Source: Acidobacteriota bacterium (GTDB lineage Bacteria; Acidobacteriota; Terriglobia; Acidiferrales; UBA7541). From it: a stretch of DNA of 32,174 nt. Below are positions 7,408 to 14,822 of the stretch, one piece after another; the first letter of the stretch is position 1; every line of letters begins with the position of its first letter. The translations under genes and the position numbers were made by a program. The stretch spans positions 131,783 to 163,956 of the forward strand of contig PMUS01000099.1 of the NCBI GenBank assembly GCA_003166795.1, written 5' to 3'. The notes below the pieces were generated by a model. That model searched no databases, was not told the DNA's origin, and was given only the letters and a program-made list of their open reading frames with translations.

Positions 7408-8628
7408 ATGGACCGCAAGCGCCGTGATTTTCTTTCTGCAACCGCAGCAGCGGTAACTCTTTCGGCCGCGCTTCCCGCCAAGTTCGCGAATGCCGCTGAG
7501 CCTTTGGCGCACGCACCAGCTCCGCAAGCTGCAACTCCGCAAGCGCCCGCCGCATCGCCCGATAGCTCGACCTACGCCGCGCCCACGGAAATCAAAGCGA
7601 TCGAAATTATCAACCTGCGCGAGCTCGAACCCGCCGCGCAAAAAATAATTCCAAACGGCGGCTTCGGCTACATCTCCAGCGGCGCCGGCGACGAATGGAC
7701 CAAGCGCGAAAACGAAGCGGCGTTCAAGCGCGTCACCATCGCGCCGCGCTATTTGAGCGGCTACAAGGACGCCGACCGCTCGACCACGCTGCTCGGCTCG
7801 AAACTTTCCATGCCCGTGATGGTCTCCGCGATGGCCGGGCACGGCATGGCTCATGTGACGGCGGAGGTCGGCTCCGCCAAAGGGACGAGCGCCGCAGGCG
7901 CTCTGTATTGCGCGGCGTCGCTTTCCACGAAGACGCTCGAGGAAATCGCGCAGGCGTGTCCCGGCCCGAAGTGGTTTCAGATTTATCTGCCTGCCGACCG
8001 CGGCGCGGCCACCGAAATTCTCGGGCGCGCCAAGGCTGCGGGTTACACCGCCATTGTGCTTACAATTGATACGGTCGTGCCGAGCAACCGCGAGACCGAC
8101 CGGCGCAATCATTTTCGTTCGCCGCTGCCCGTGGGAAATTTTCCCGGACAAAACGGCAGCTACGGCGTATCGCCGATGAAGCGCGATCTCGATTGGGACG
8201 ATGTCGCGTTCATCCGCAAAACGACCGGCCTGCCGGTGCTGCTGAAGGGCGTGATGTCGCCCGAGTTCGCGGTGGCCGCCGTCGAGCACGGCTGCGCGGG
8301 CATTCAGGTGTCGAACCACGGCGGGCGCCAGCTCGACGACGTCTCCGCCACGATGACGGTGCTGCCGCGAATCGCGGATGCGGTCCACGGGCGCGCGACC
8401 ATCCTGATTGACGGCGGCGTGCGGCGCGGACAAGACATTTTTAAAGCGCTCGCGCTCGGAGCCAATGCTGTCGCCGTCGGACGGCCGGTGCTGTACGGCC
8501 TGGCGCTCGGCGGATGGATGGGCGTGCAGGCCGTGCTCCAGCATCTCGATGGCGAGCTCGAAATGACCATGCGCCTCGCCGGCGCCCGCACCATCGCCGA
8601 AATTTCGAAGCGTTTCCTGACCGCCTGA
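7408..8628 (+). CDS. Tat-exported FMN-dependent alpha-hydroxy-acid oxidase/dehydrogenase
   Basis: 406 residues from the ATG at 7408 (AGGAGG nine bases upstream); the frame is open further back but that part overlaps the sigma gene. Residues 1-30 are a twin-arginine signal (KRRDFLSATAAAVTLSAAL ending in FANA), then an Ala/Pro linker. The rest is the lactate/glycolate-oxidase TIM barrel: GFGYISSGAGDEWT, PVMVSAMAGHGMAH, KWFQIYLPADR, VLTIDTVV, LLKGVMSPE (flavin-contacting Lys), QVSNHGGRQLDD (catalytic His and Arg) and DGGVRRGQDIFKALALGANAVAVGRP. FMN must be bound before export, which explains the Tat route. It oxidises a 2-hydroxy acid in the periplasm; whether O2 or the respiratory chain accepts the electrons is unknown. 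Likely co-transcribed with the ECF42 sigma gene. Confidence 0.92.
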   Translation: MDRKRRDFLSATAAAVTLSAALPAKFANAAEPLAHAPAPQAATPQAPAASPDSSTYAAPTEIKAIEIINLRELEPAAQKIIPNGGFGYISSGAGDEWTKRENEAAFKRVTIAPRYLSGYKDADRSTTLLGSKLSMPVMVSAMAGHGMAHVTAEVGSAKGTSAAGALYCAASLSTKTLEEIAQACPGPKWFQIYLPADRGAATEILGRAKAAGYTAIVLTIDTVVPSNRETDRRNHFRSPLPVGNFPGQNGSYGVSPMKRDLDWDDVAFIRKTTGLPVLLKGVMSPEFAVAAVEHGCAGIQVSNHGGRQLDDVSATMTVLPRIADAVHGRATILIDGGVRRGQDIFKALALGANAVAVGRPVLYGLALGGWMGVQAVLQHLDGELEMTMRLAGARTIAEISKRFLTA

Positions 8629-8677
8629 TCCGCGAGGCACGCACCTGGCCCGTGCTTCGCGCCATTAGCATCAAGAT

Positions 8678-8715
8678 AATCCTGCGGCTGGCGTCGCATC
8701 GCCAGCCGCAGGATT
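8678..8715. terminator. Bidirectional terminator hairpin between convergent genes
   Basis: A perfect 16-bp stem (AATCCTGCGGCTGGCG with its complement) around a 6-nt loop, lying 50 bp after the flavoenzyme stop and 35 bp after the convergent permease stop. The end of the plus-strand arm is followed by TCAGTTTTCT, a weak T tract. Confidence 0.7.
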
Positions 8716-8749
8716 TCAGTTTTCTGCCCGCCGTAATGTTCGCTCGTGC

Positions 8750-10297
8750 CTACTCTTGCCCCGGATGCCATTCGTACTGCGAAAGCCTGATGCCATCGAT
8801 TTCCATTTCGGTGCGGCTGTGCTTCCCTTCCTCCGGCGTGGCGATCGTGAAAGGCGTTCCCGGGCAGAAGTAGCGCAACTCTCTCTTCGGATCATCCGCC
8901 CAGCTCCCAAATATCATCTGCACGTCGTTGACCGGAATAATCCCCAGTTCCGCCGGCCCCATGCTGTCGTCGTGCAGGTCCCACATATATCTCGTAACTA
9001 AAGGCGGCGGACCGTCTTCATACGTGCAGGTCGTCGCGGACGGATCCATGTGCCCCATCAGCGAGGGGGACTTCAGCGGCGCGCGGCACGCGATCATATT
9101 CTGATTCGAATTGCTGTACGGCTCGATCCGGCAGATGCCGACTTCGGCGACCGAAGACTTGCCGCCTTCGGCCGTTATTTGCCTCGCGTTCGTTTCCCGG
9201 TAATCCACTTGCGCAACGGAGATGTGCACGTTCACTGGAATAGACTTCACACGTTCGAAAACTTTCCTGTTTACGGCGAAGATTTTCACAGTGTGGTCCT
9301 CGCCCGGCAAGAAAATTGATCCGTCCGAATTCCAGGAGGAAGCCCAATGTCGGCCGTCAGACACCTGTATTGTCACGACCACACCACGCACCTGCGCTAC
9401 ATGACCTTCCGCGACGCCCGATGCGTGCAGAGGAAGTGCGATCCAGACATTCGGCAATACGTCCGGAAACGCGTTGTCTTTCTTTTTTGGTGGCAAAGGC
9501 GGCGTTGGGTCAATTGTCAGCGTGACCGCCGGTCGCTGCCCAGCCGTCAAAGGCGGGTAGGATCGCGCGACGATCGTGCCGTATGGCGTCACGGCTCCAA
9601 TCGCGAGAACCGCGACTCCGCCTCCGATGATCAGCAGCCTCGAGGTCCACGTCTTGCGCCGCGCATATTGCAAGAAAATGACCGCCACGAGAACGCAGCC
9701 TATGACAAGTAAATCCAGCGCCGCCACGACCTCGCCCCCCGGCAACACCCCCGCGTTCGGAATTGAGGAGAAAAGTTCTCCTACGCCGATTAAGTAAAGT
9801 ATTAGGCCGAGAACGCACAGCAGCACTTGCACCACCGTTGACGTAATCACGCTGACTGCCGCCGCGGGCACCACCAGAAAAATCAGCAGCAGCACTTGCA
9901 TCCACAGCAGCCCCGGCAAATAGCGCACCGGCGAGAATCCCGCCTCTGCGAGCAGCGCCACATCCACGATAAAAAGCGGGAGGTTGATGGATGCCGCCAC
10001 AAACAAGAGTTTCGCGGCCAGCAGTTTTTTCCATTCGTAGGGCCGCGTGACCCAGAATTGGCGATCCCCGACGAGGCTTTCTTCCTGCACCGCTCGGATA
10101 ACCAGGAAGCACCACGATGCCGGCACAAAAAACGTGAGCGCTCCCCACAGCGAAGAAAAGAGACCGAACTCATGGCTCGGCACGTTCCACCGATGCGCCA
10201 CGTGCCAGGCATACGCGATCAGCAGCGCCAGCGAAACCAAGATGTCGATCCAGCGGTGGCGCACGTCCTTCCGAAAGATGTGAAGAATCTGACTCAT
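8750..10297 (-). CDS. ABC-2-type permease with a large C-terminal extracytoplasmic domain
   Basis: 515 residues. About six transmembrane helices lie in the first 245 residues (for example WIDILVSLALLIAYAW, LWGALTFFVPASWCFLVI, LPGLLWMQVLLLIFLVVP, VVQVLLCVLGLILYLIGV and LLIIGGGVAVLAIGAV), with a QFWVTRPYEWKKLLAAKLL loop typical of this permease type. A region of about 270 residues without helices follows (VTLTIDPTPPLPPKKKDNAF onward), with Ser/Thr-rich beta-type sequence and several Cys, probably outside the membrane. It starts 13 bp after the ATPase stop with GAGG upstream, and is the last gene of the regulator-ATPase-permease operon. Exported substrate unknown; related operons answer to cell-wall stress. 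Confidence 0.85.
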   Translation of the reverse strand: MSQILHIFRKDVRHRWIDILVSLALLIAYAWHVAHRWNVPSHEFGLFSSLWGALTFFVPASWCFLVIRAVQEESLVGDRQFWVTRPYEWKKLLAAKLLFVAASINLPLFIVDVALLAEAGFSPVRYLPGLLWMQVLLLIFLVVPAAAVSVITSTVVQVLLCVLGLILYLIGVGELFSSIPNAGVLPGGEVVAALDLLVIGCVLVAVIFLQYARRKTWTSRLLIIGGGVAVLAIGAVTPYGTIVARSYPPLTAGQRPAVTLTIDPTPPLPPKKKDNAFPDVLPNVWIALPLHASGVAEGHVAQVRGVVVTIQVSDGRHWASSWNSDGSIFLPGEDHTVKIFAVNRKVFERVKSIPVNVHISVAQVDYRETNARQITAEGGKSSVAEVGICRIEPYSNSNQNMIACRAPLKSPSLMGHMDPSATTCTYEDGPPPLVTRYMWDLHDDSMGPAELGIIPVNDVQMIFGSWADDPKRELRYFCPGTPFTIATPEEGKHSRTEMEIDGIRLSQYEWHPGQE

Positions 10298-10310
10298 TCC
10301 CGCCTCTCTC

Positions 10311-11210
10311 TCACGCCGCCGTGCGCTGACTCCTGGCCATCGCCAGGAAAATCGAACGCAAAGTCATCGGTGTAAAAGTCGTATCGCGTACGTTGCCGAA
10401 TGTTTCCCTGATTTCCGCATTCGTTCGCTGCTCGTCGAAGCGCGACTCGATAAATCGCACCACCGTGCCCCCGCTGTTCACGTGCATCCAGCTCTCGGGC
10501 TTTTTTGTCGGCGCCGGAGGCGGTCCGTCGAACGTTACCTCCACTTCGCGGAATCGCGCCGCAAGCGACGCCATCTCCTCCGAAAAACGCAGACGCCCAT
10601 TTTCGAGATACCCAACGTGACTCGCGAAGCTTTCGATTTCCGCCAGGTCGTGCGATGAAACAAAAACCGTCGCCTCCGCCGCGCTCTCCAGCAAAACCTC
10701 GATCAGCTCGTCGCGCACCAGCGGATCAAGGCCGCCGAGCGGCTCGTCCAAAATAATCAGCTTCGGGCGATACGCCAGCGCGCTCGCCAGCGCCACTTTC
10801 ATGCGCATCCCGCGCGAGAGTTGCTTCAGTTTTCGATCCGGCGGCAAATCGAAGCGCCGCACCAGATCGGTTTCGAGCTCCAAATCCCACGTCGGATAGA
10901 ACGGCCGCAGATAAGCAAGAAACGCGTTCACGCGCATCCAGTCCGGCAGCTTCTGGTTTTCCGACACGTACCCGATCGCGCAAAAAGATCTGCCGGCGAC
11001 GTTCGTGGAACCCGTGCCCAGCACCTCAGCCCGGCCGCTCGTAGGCTGATAGATATTCATAAGCACTTTGATCGCGGTGGTTTTCCCCGCGCCGTTCGGG
11101 CCGACAAGCGCGTAGATCGAGCCTTCCGTCACCTCTAGGTCGAGCCCATTCACCGCGTTGACGCGGCGAAATCTTTTCGTCAGGTTCTCAGTGCGGATGG
11201 GGCTGGTCAT
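10311..11210 (-). CDS. ABC transporter ATP-binding protein
   Basis: 299-residue nucleotide-binding subunit. Walker A GPNGAGKTT (38-46), Q-loop IGYVSENQKL, signature LSRGMRMKVALASAL (a variant of LSGGQ), Walker B LIILDEPLGGLD and H-loop SSHD are all present, followed by a C-terminal domain of about 80 residues as in YtrB/CcmA-like exporters. Its ATG overlaps the stop of the GntR-type regulator by four bases and its stop is 13 bp before the permease, so the three genes are one transcript. It powers the permease encoded next; the substrate is not evident. Confidence 0.95.
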   Translation of the reverse strand: MTSPIRTENLTKRFRRVNAVNGLDLEVTEGSIYALVGPNGAGKTTAIKVLMNIYQPTSGRAEVLGTGSTNVAGRSFCAIGYVSENQKLPDWMRVNAFLAYLRPFYPTWDLELETDLVRRFDLPPDRKLKQLSRGMRMKVALASALAYRPKLIILDEPLGGLDPLVRDELIEVLLESAAEATVFVSSHDLAEIESFASHVGYLENGRLRFSEEMASLAARFREVEVTFDGPPPAPTKKPESWMHVNSGGTVVRFIESRFDEQRTNAEIRETFGNVRDTTFTPMTLRSIFLAMARSQRTAA

Positions 11211-11635
11211 CGCTTGCGACTCCCTTCTCGATCCGGCTGTCCGCCGAGTCCGTCTTTGGCGGAGAGCCGCTTCCAGTGTTCCGAAACCGACGTGACCATA
11301 TCCTGCAAGTTGATGCTGAGTCTCTTCGCCTCGACGACCAACTCTTCAATTTCGTGGCTGAGCAACTGCGCGCGCTCGGCGGCGCTGGCTTCCGGATGCG
11401 CCGCGACGATCGTGCCGACTCCGGGACGAATCTCCAGCAGGCCGGAGGCGACGAGCTGCGTCACCACTCTGTGCGCGGTGTTAGGGTTGATCTTTAGTTC
11501 TTTGCTCAAGGTGCGAACGGAGGGAAATGGATCGCCGGGACGCAGTCGTCCCGAGATCATCGCTTTTTTCGCGGAGTAAACAACTTGCTCGTAGAGAGGA
11601 ATTCCCGGCCGGAATTGGACACGGAACGGAATCAC
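11207..11635 (-). CDS. GntR-family transcriptional regulator, YtrA subfamily
   Basis: 142 residues from the GTG at 11633-11635. The winged helix-turn-helix is intact (IPLYEQVVYSAKKAMISGRL, then RPGDPFPSVRTLSKELKINPNTAHRVVTQLVASGLLEIRPGVGTIV), followed by the short helical dimerisation tail of the YtrA branch rather than an effector domain. A further 19 codons upstream are open, but they run back through the promoter and operator, so the GTG is preferred; transcription is predicted to start at that codon. It represses its own operon, encoding the ABC ATPase and permease, through the palindrome at 11638-11660. The inducer is unknown; in Bacillus the homologous system answers to cell-wall antibiotics. 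Confidence 0.92.
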   Translation of the reverse strand: MIPFRVQFRPGIPLYEQVVYSAKKAMISGRLRPGDPFPSVRTLSKELKINPNTAHRVVTQLVASGLLEIRPGVGTIVAAHPEASAAERAQLLSHEIEELVVEAKRLSINLQDMVTSVSEHWKRLSAKDGLGGQPDREGSRKR

Positions 11636-11637
11636 GC

Positions 11638-11660
11638 GTGTACTATGCCAGACAGTACAC
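11638..11660. promoter_or_regulatory. YtrA-type operator (perfect inverted repeat)
   Basis: GTGTACT, a 9-bp centre and AGTACAC form a perfect 7-bp inverted repeat covering the -10 box and spacer of the regulator promoter. GTnTACT half-sites in this arrangement fit GntR-type dimers, so binding would directly block polymerase. Confidence 0.75.
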
Positions 11661-11670
11661 ACGTTGGCAA
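11642..11670 (-). promoter_or_regulatory. Promoter of the YtrA-ABC operon (leaderless)
   Basis: TTGCCA (11665-11670), 17-bp spacer and CATAGT (11642-11647) on the minus strand. Six bases separate the -10 box from the GTG start codon at 11635, placing the transcription start on the start codon itself. Confidence 0.6.
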
Positions 11671-11692
11671 TATGGAGTTCCCGCGCGTCCAC

Positions 11693-12425
11693 TGTAGCCG
11701 TCCCAGGCCAAGTATGCTCACCTGTACTCTTTCTGACCTTTGTCCCAGCTTCCTCGCGTGACGAATTCTGCTAGCGTCAATCTGGCACTATGCGACACGA
11801 ACACGAATTCGGCGCAGTCTCAAAGCTCCGCGACATCGGCGGCGGACGGGCCCACTCCTCTGCCCCGTTCAATCGCCGCGACGTCCTCGGCGCAGGCAAT
11901 CGGTACGCGCTCCGCGCAACGGTTCTAACGGCGCGGATGCCGGGCGGCGCTGGTCGCGCCGACAGAGACACATCCGGCACAAGGTACGCGCTCCAAAAGG
12001 CGCTCCTAAATTCCCCTGTCAGGGCCACCGACCTGAACGTTCTACCCGTCACTGCGTGCCGGGTAGAAATCAACGTACCTCATTCAAAACAAAGGACCGA
12101 CGCCCGTTCTACCCGTCACTGGAACGAGGGGGCCGCCAGTCATGCGCATGAGCCGCAATCCGACGAAACTCGGCGCCGCATTATCGCCCAACCGGCATTT
12201 CTAACCGACACTCCGGCGATTAGAATCCGACCTACCTCGCTGAAAACAAGCCGCGAGATTTTTTCTAATCGACACAGATCGGGGGGGCCGACGGCAACGG
12301 CTGCCGGTCTGAAGACCGGCGCTACTAATGCGCCACGGCAACGGCGCCCGCCTGAAGGCGGCCGCCACGACGGCAACAGCGTCCCACGAATCACCAATCA
12401 CTATTCACGAATCACGCATTTCGGT
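11693..12425. repeat. Repeat-dense gap upstream of serS
   Basis: No gene is supported here, although one long plus frame is open through it into serS. Contents: two GGTACGCGCTCC copies (near 11900 and 11981); a nested tandem repeat at 12039-12290; hairpins GCCGGTC-TGAA-GACCGGC followed by GCTAC (12303-12325) and CGCC-TGAA-GGCG (12349-12360); and CACGAATCAC repeated around 12386 and 12407. Confidence 0.6.
12039..12290 (+). repeat. Nested tandem repeat, about 159-bp period with about 65-bp sub-units
   Basis: Units begin with TTCTAnCCGnCACT at 12039, 12106, 12198 and 12262. Units 1 and 3 share an inverted TTCTA...TAGAA pair and an ACnTACCTC...AAAACAA segment. Units 2 and 4 share CACnG..CGnGGGGGCCGnC. 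So the array is two diverged copies of a two-part element. Confidence 0.6.
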
Positions 12426-12431
12426 TATTCT
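12426..12431 (+). promoter_or_regulatory. -10 box (TATTCT) of serS
   Basis: TATTCT ends nine bases before the serS ATG, within an ATTTCG-GT-TATTCTT string like the one before the MDR gene at 4634-4647. A possible -35 is TTCACG, 16 bp upstream. The leader would be about three bases. Confidence 0.45.
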
Positions 12432-12440
12432 TCTGAACCT

Positions 12441-13751
12441 ATGCATGACTTGGGATTTGTGCGCGAGCACCCGGAAGTAATCGAGAAGATGGCGCGGGAT
12501 CGCGGGATCACGCTGGACCTTGCGCCCTTCGTCAAATTGGATGCCGAGCGGCGGAAGATCATCACTTCGACTGAGCGGATGAAGGCTGATCGGAACAAGG
12601 CGAGCGAGGAAATCGCCGCGCTGAAGAAGGCGGAGAAGTCCGACCCTTCGCAAAGCTCAGGGCAAGCAAGCGCGCTCGAAGCGATCCTTGCAAAGATGAA
12701 GGATGTATCCGACGAGATCAAACGCAACGATCAGATCGTTGGCGAGCTCGACGAGCGGATGAAGCAATTTCTGCTGACGATACCGAATATTCCGCACGCG
12801 AGCGTGCCCGTGGGGCACAGCGCGGCGGACAATGTGGAGGTGCGCCGGTCGGGCGCGCCGCCGAAATTCGATTTCGCGCCGCGTCCGCACTGGGAGATCG
12901 GCGAGCGGACCGGAATTCTGGATTTTGCGGCGGCGGTGAAAATCGCGGGCGCGCGGTTTGCCGTTTACAAGGGACTTGGCGCGCGCCTCGAACGCGCCAT
13001 TGCTAATTTCTTTCTCGACATCCACACCAGCGAGCACGGCTACACGGAAATCCTGCCGCCATTTCTGGTGAATACGGCGGCGCTGACCGGAGTGGGCCAA
13101 CTGCCGAAATTCGCCGCCGATATGTTTCATCTGGAGGGCACGGACCTGTGGCTCACGCCCACGTCCGAGGTGGAGCTGACGAACCTGCACCGCGACGAAA
13201 CGCTGGACGGCGAGGCGTTGCCTATCAAGGTGTGCGCGTGGACGGCGTGCTTCCGCTCGGAGGCCGGCGCGGCGGGAAAAGACACGCGCGGCATCAAGCG
13301 CCAACACCAGTTCCAGAAGGTGGAGCTTTTCAAATTCACGCGGCCGGAGCAGAGCTACGACGAACTCGAGAAGCTCGTCCGCAACGCGGAGAAATGCCTG
13401 GAGAGGCTCGGGCTGCACTACCGCGTGATGCAGCTCTGCACCGGCGATATGGGATTCGCTTCGGCGAAAACGTACGACATCGAGGTGTGGCTGCCCTCGG
13501 CGGGCGAGTTCATGGAGATTTCGTCCTGCTCGAACACGGAGGCGTTTCAGGCGCGGCGGTCGGGGATCCGGTTTAAATCGGCGAAGGGCGGCAAGAGCGA
13601 GTACGTGCACACGCTGAATGGGTCGGGGCTCGCCGTCGGGCGGACGTGGATCGCGATCGTCGAGAATTTTCAGCAGGCCGATGGCTCGGTGAAAATTCCC
13701 GAGGCGCTGTGGCCTTACATGGGGGTGGAGAAGATCGGGGTTAGGTCTTAG
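12441..13751 (+). CDS. serS: Seryl-tRNA synthetase
   Basis: Class II synthetase charging tRNA-Ser, 436 residues from the ATG at 12441. The frame is open 650 bp further upstream, but that stretch is repeat sequence without homology, and the family N-terminus begins at [16 protein letters not shown]. The antiparallel coiled-coil arm spans about residues 30-110. Motif 1 lies in [16 protein letters not shown], motif 2 in [19 protein letters not shown] with HQFQKVELF, and motif 3 in [19 protein letters not shown]. An 11-residue stretch at the tip of the arm (67-77, [11 protein letters not shown]) is encoded by an interspersed repeat. There is no ribosome site; the -10 box lies nine bases upstream. 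An intrinsic terminator follows at 13808. Confidence 0.96.
   Translation: MHDLGFVREHPEVIEKMARDRGITLDLAPFVKLDAERRKIITSTERMKADRNKASEEIAALKKAEKSDPSQSSGQASALEAILAKMKDVSDEIKRNDQIVGELDERMKQFLLTIPNIPHASVPVGHSAADNVEVRRSGAPPKFDFAPRPHWEIGERTGILDFAAAVKIAGARFAVYKGLGARLERAIANFFLDIHTSEHGYTEILPPFLVNTAALTGVGQLPKFAADMFHLEGTDLWLTPTSEVELTNLHRDETLDGEALPIKVCAWTACFRSEAGAAGKDTRGIKRQHQFQKVELFKFTRPEQSYDELEKLVRNAEKCLERLGLHYRVMQLCTGDMGFASAKTYDIEVWLPSAGEFMEISSCSNTEAFQARRSGIRFKSAKGGKSEYVHTLNGSGLAVGRTWIAIVENFQQADGSVKIPEALWPYMGVEKIGVRS
12644..12667 (+). repeat. Interspersed repeat in frame in the serS coiled-coil arm
   Basis: CCCTTCGCAAAGCTCAGGG followed by CAAGC, resembling the CCCTTCGACAAGCTCAGGGCA repeat class common between genes in several soil phyla (from memory). 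CCCT/AGGG and AGCT can fold. It codes for [11 protein letters not shown] at the turn between the two arm helices. Confidence 0.6.
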
Positions 13752-13807
13752 TGGTTAGGGTGTAGGAACTTCGACGACCGCTGAGTCGAGTACTTGCTGC
13801 AATAGAG

Positions 13808-13844
13808 GCAGCGCAGTGGTAGGCGCTTCGCGCTGCGTTTTTTT
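13808..13844 (+). terminator. Intrinsic terminator after serS
   Basis: GCAGCGC (13808-13814) pairs with GCGCTGC (13830-13836), with an alternative inner GCGC-TTCG-CGC hairpin, then G and seven T. It lies 57 bp after the serS stop. Confidence 0.8.
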
Positions 13845-14346
13845 GTCGGAGCTGAAGCTCCGACCCCCTAAACGGCGGTAACCCGTGCACTCGTGCCAAC
13901 GGTTGCGGCGGCGCTGCCCTCGGCATTCGCGGCTCTTTTTTTCGGAGCTGAGGCTCCGAACCTCTAAATTCCCGTCGCGGGCGGAACGCATCGCGCGCGT
14001 GCCAACGGGTGCAGCACGCCTGGGCAAGCCCGAGCGGCAAACAGCGGCGGCGAGCCGCCGCACTCCACAAACTTCGATTGACGGCTGCTGGTTGGGGACG
14101 CGGACGGGCTGCTTGAATCGCGCGGCGTTGCCAGGCATTTGCGCCGGGCACGGCATGCCATGCCCCTACTAAGAAAGAGCAACGGATCACTGCGTGTTGG
14201 CGGCCAGCGACAAATCTAGCGGGGCGGAGGGCCTGCTGCGTGTTGACCGCGAGTATCGTTAGGTGCGGGGGAAATTCGGGAAGGCGGATTGTGGGGTGCA
14301 GGCCCCAAACCTCGTACCTGCGCCCCACGAGCCGGTTGCGGGGTTG
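13845..14346. repeat. Repeat-dense gap downstream of serS
   Basis: About 500 bp with no supported gene. It holds two copies of a T7-TCGGAGCTGA-GCTCCGA-CCnCTAAA hairpin (13838-13870 and 13934-13967), each followed by a CGTGCCAACGGnTGC segment, so the unit spans about 100 bp. Also present are a GCGGCGGCGAGCCGCCGC palindrome near 14041 and the GGGC/GCCC hairpin at 14146. The remainder (14180-14346) has only short GCGTGTTG duplications. Confidence 0.65.
14146..14165 (+). repeat. GGGC...GCCC hairpin repeat, copy 1
   Basis: GGGCACGGC/GCCATGCCC stem with one mismatch, followed by CTACTAAG. Related to 22089 and 22174. The bases before it (GTTGCC.GGCATTT, 14127-14140) are shared with a copy near 23331. 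Confidence 0.6.
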
Positions 14347-14691
14347 TTAGGTCTTTGCGGCGATGCTGTCCACGTGCAGCGAGCCATCGTCCATCACGTG
14401 GCCGGTGACTGTGACTTCCTGTCCGAGGTCCTTATCTCCGTTGACCGCGTCCTGATTGTGAATGGCGATGACTTTCTTGTCGTCGTTATTCACGAAAACC
14501 CAGGAAGCGCCCTTGTCCTTCATGCACGTCTTGGCGCAAGCCTTGTGCGCTGCGTTCGCGCCCTTCGCGCCGCAGGAGCTGTCGCTGATCCAGCCGGTCC
14601 ACGTCATCGTCTTGTTGTCGGCGATGGTGGCCAGGCTGAGCGTGGCGAACAACACTGCGAGCAAACCAAACGTTCCGATAGCCCTTTTCAT
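14347..14691 (-). CDS. Small secreted protein of unknown function
   Basis: 114 residues with a signal peptide (MKRAIGTFGLLAVLFATLSLA). The mature part is compact and beta-rich: MTWTGWISDSSCGAKGAN, then HKACAKTCMKDKGASWVFVN and KKVIAIHNQDAV, ending VTVTGHVMDDGSLHVDSIAA. Three conserved-looking cysteines and a GWISDSSCG start point to a disulphide- or metal-stabilised OB-like domain; this is inference. GAGGAGG lies eight bases before the ATG. It follows the sigma/anti-sigma pair on the same strand by about 130 bp. From memory, proteins beginning this way are frequent in acidobacterial genomes, without a known role. Confidence 0.82.
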   Translation of the reverse strand: MKRAIGTFGLLAVLFATLSLATIADNKTMTWTGWISDSSCGAKGANAAHKACAKTCMKDKGASWVFVNNDDKKVIAIHNQDAVNGDKDLGQEVTVTGHVMDDGSLHVDSIAAKT

Positions 14692-14822
14692 TTGCGTACC
14701 TCCTCAGATTTGCAGCGGGTCGCCGGGCCAACGTTCTCCCAAGAACCCACCCCGTAGTCCTGCCCGCCAAGTGTAATGCGCCGGAGCGGCAAAATCATCC
14801 ACCGAATTTCGGGGCCCGAGCG

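Noticed and set aside
7126-8640. 504-codon open frame antisense to the sigma factor and flavoenzyme genes
   Set aside because: Same codon-shadow effect; runs across two real genes and has no start signal or motif.
11790-12440. Open frame giving SerRS a 217-residue N-terminal extension
   Set aside because: The stretch is made of interspersed repeats, has no family similarity, and the usual SerRS N-terminus starts at the ATG at 12441 right after a -10 box.
13741-14328. 195-codon minus-strand frame downstream of serS
   Set aside because: Lies over the serS terminator and hairpin repeats; no ribosome site, low-complexity product.
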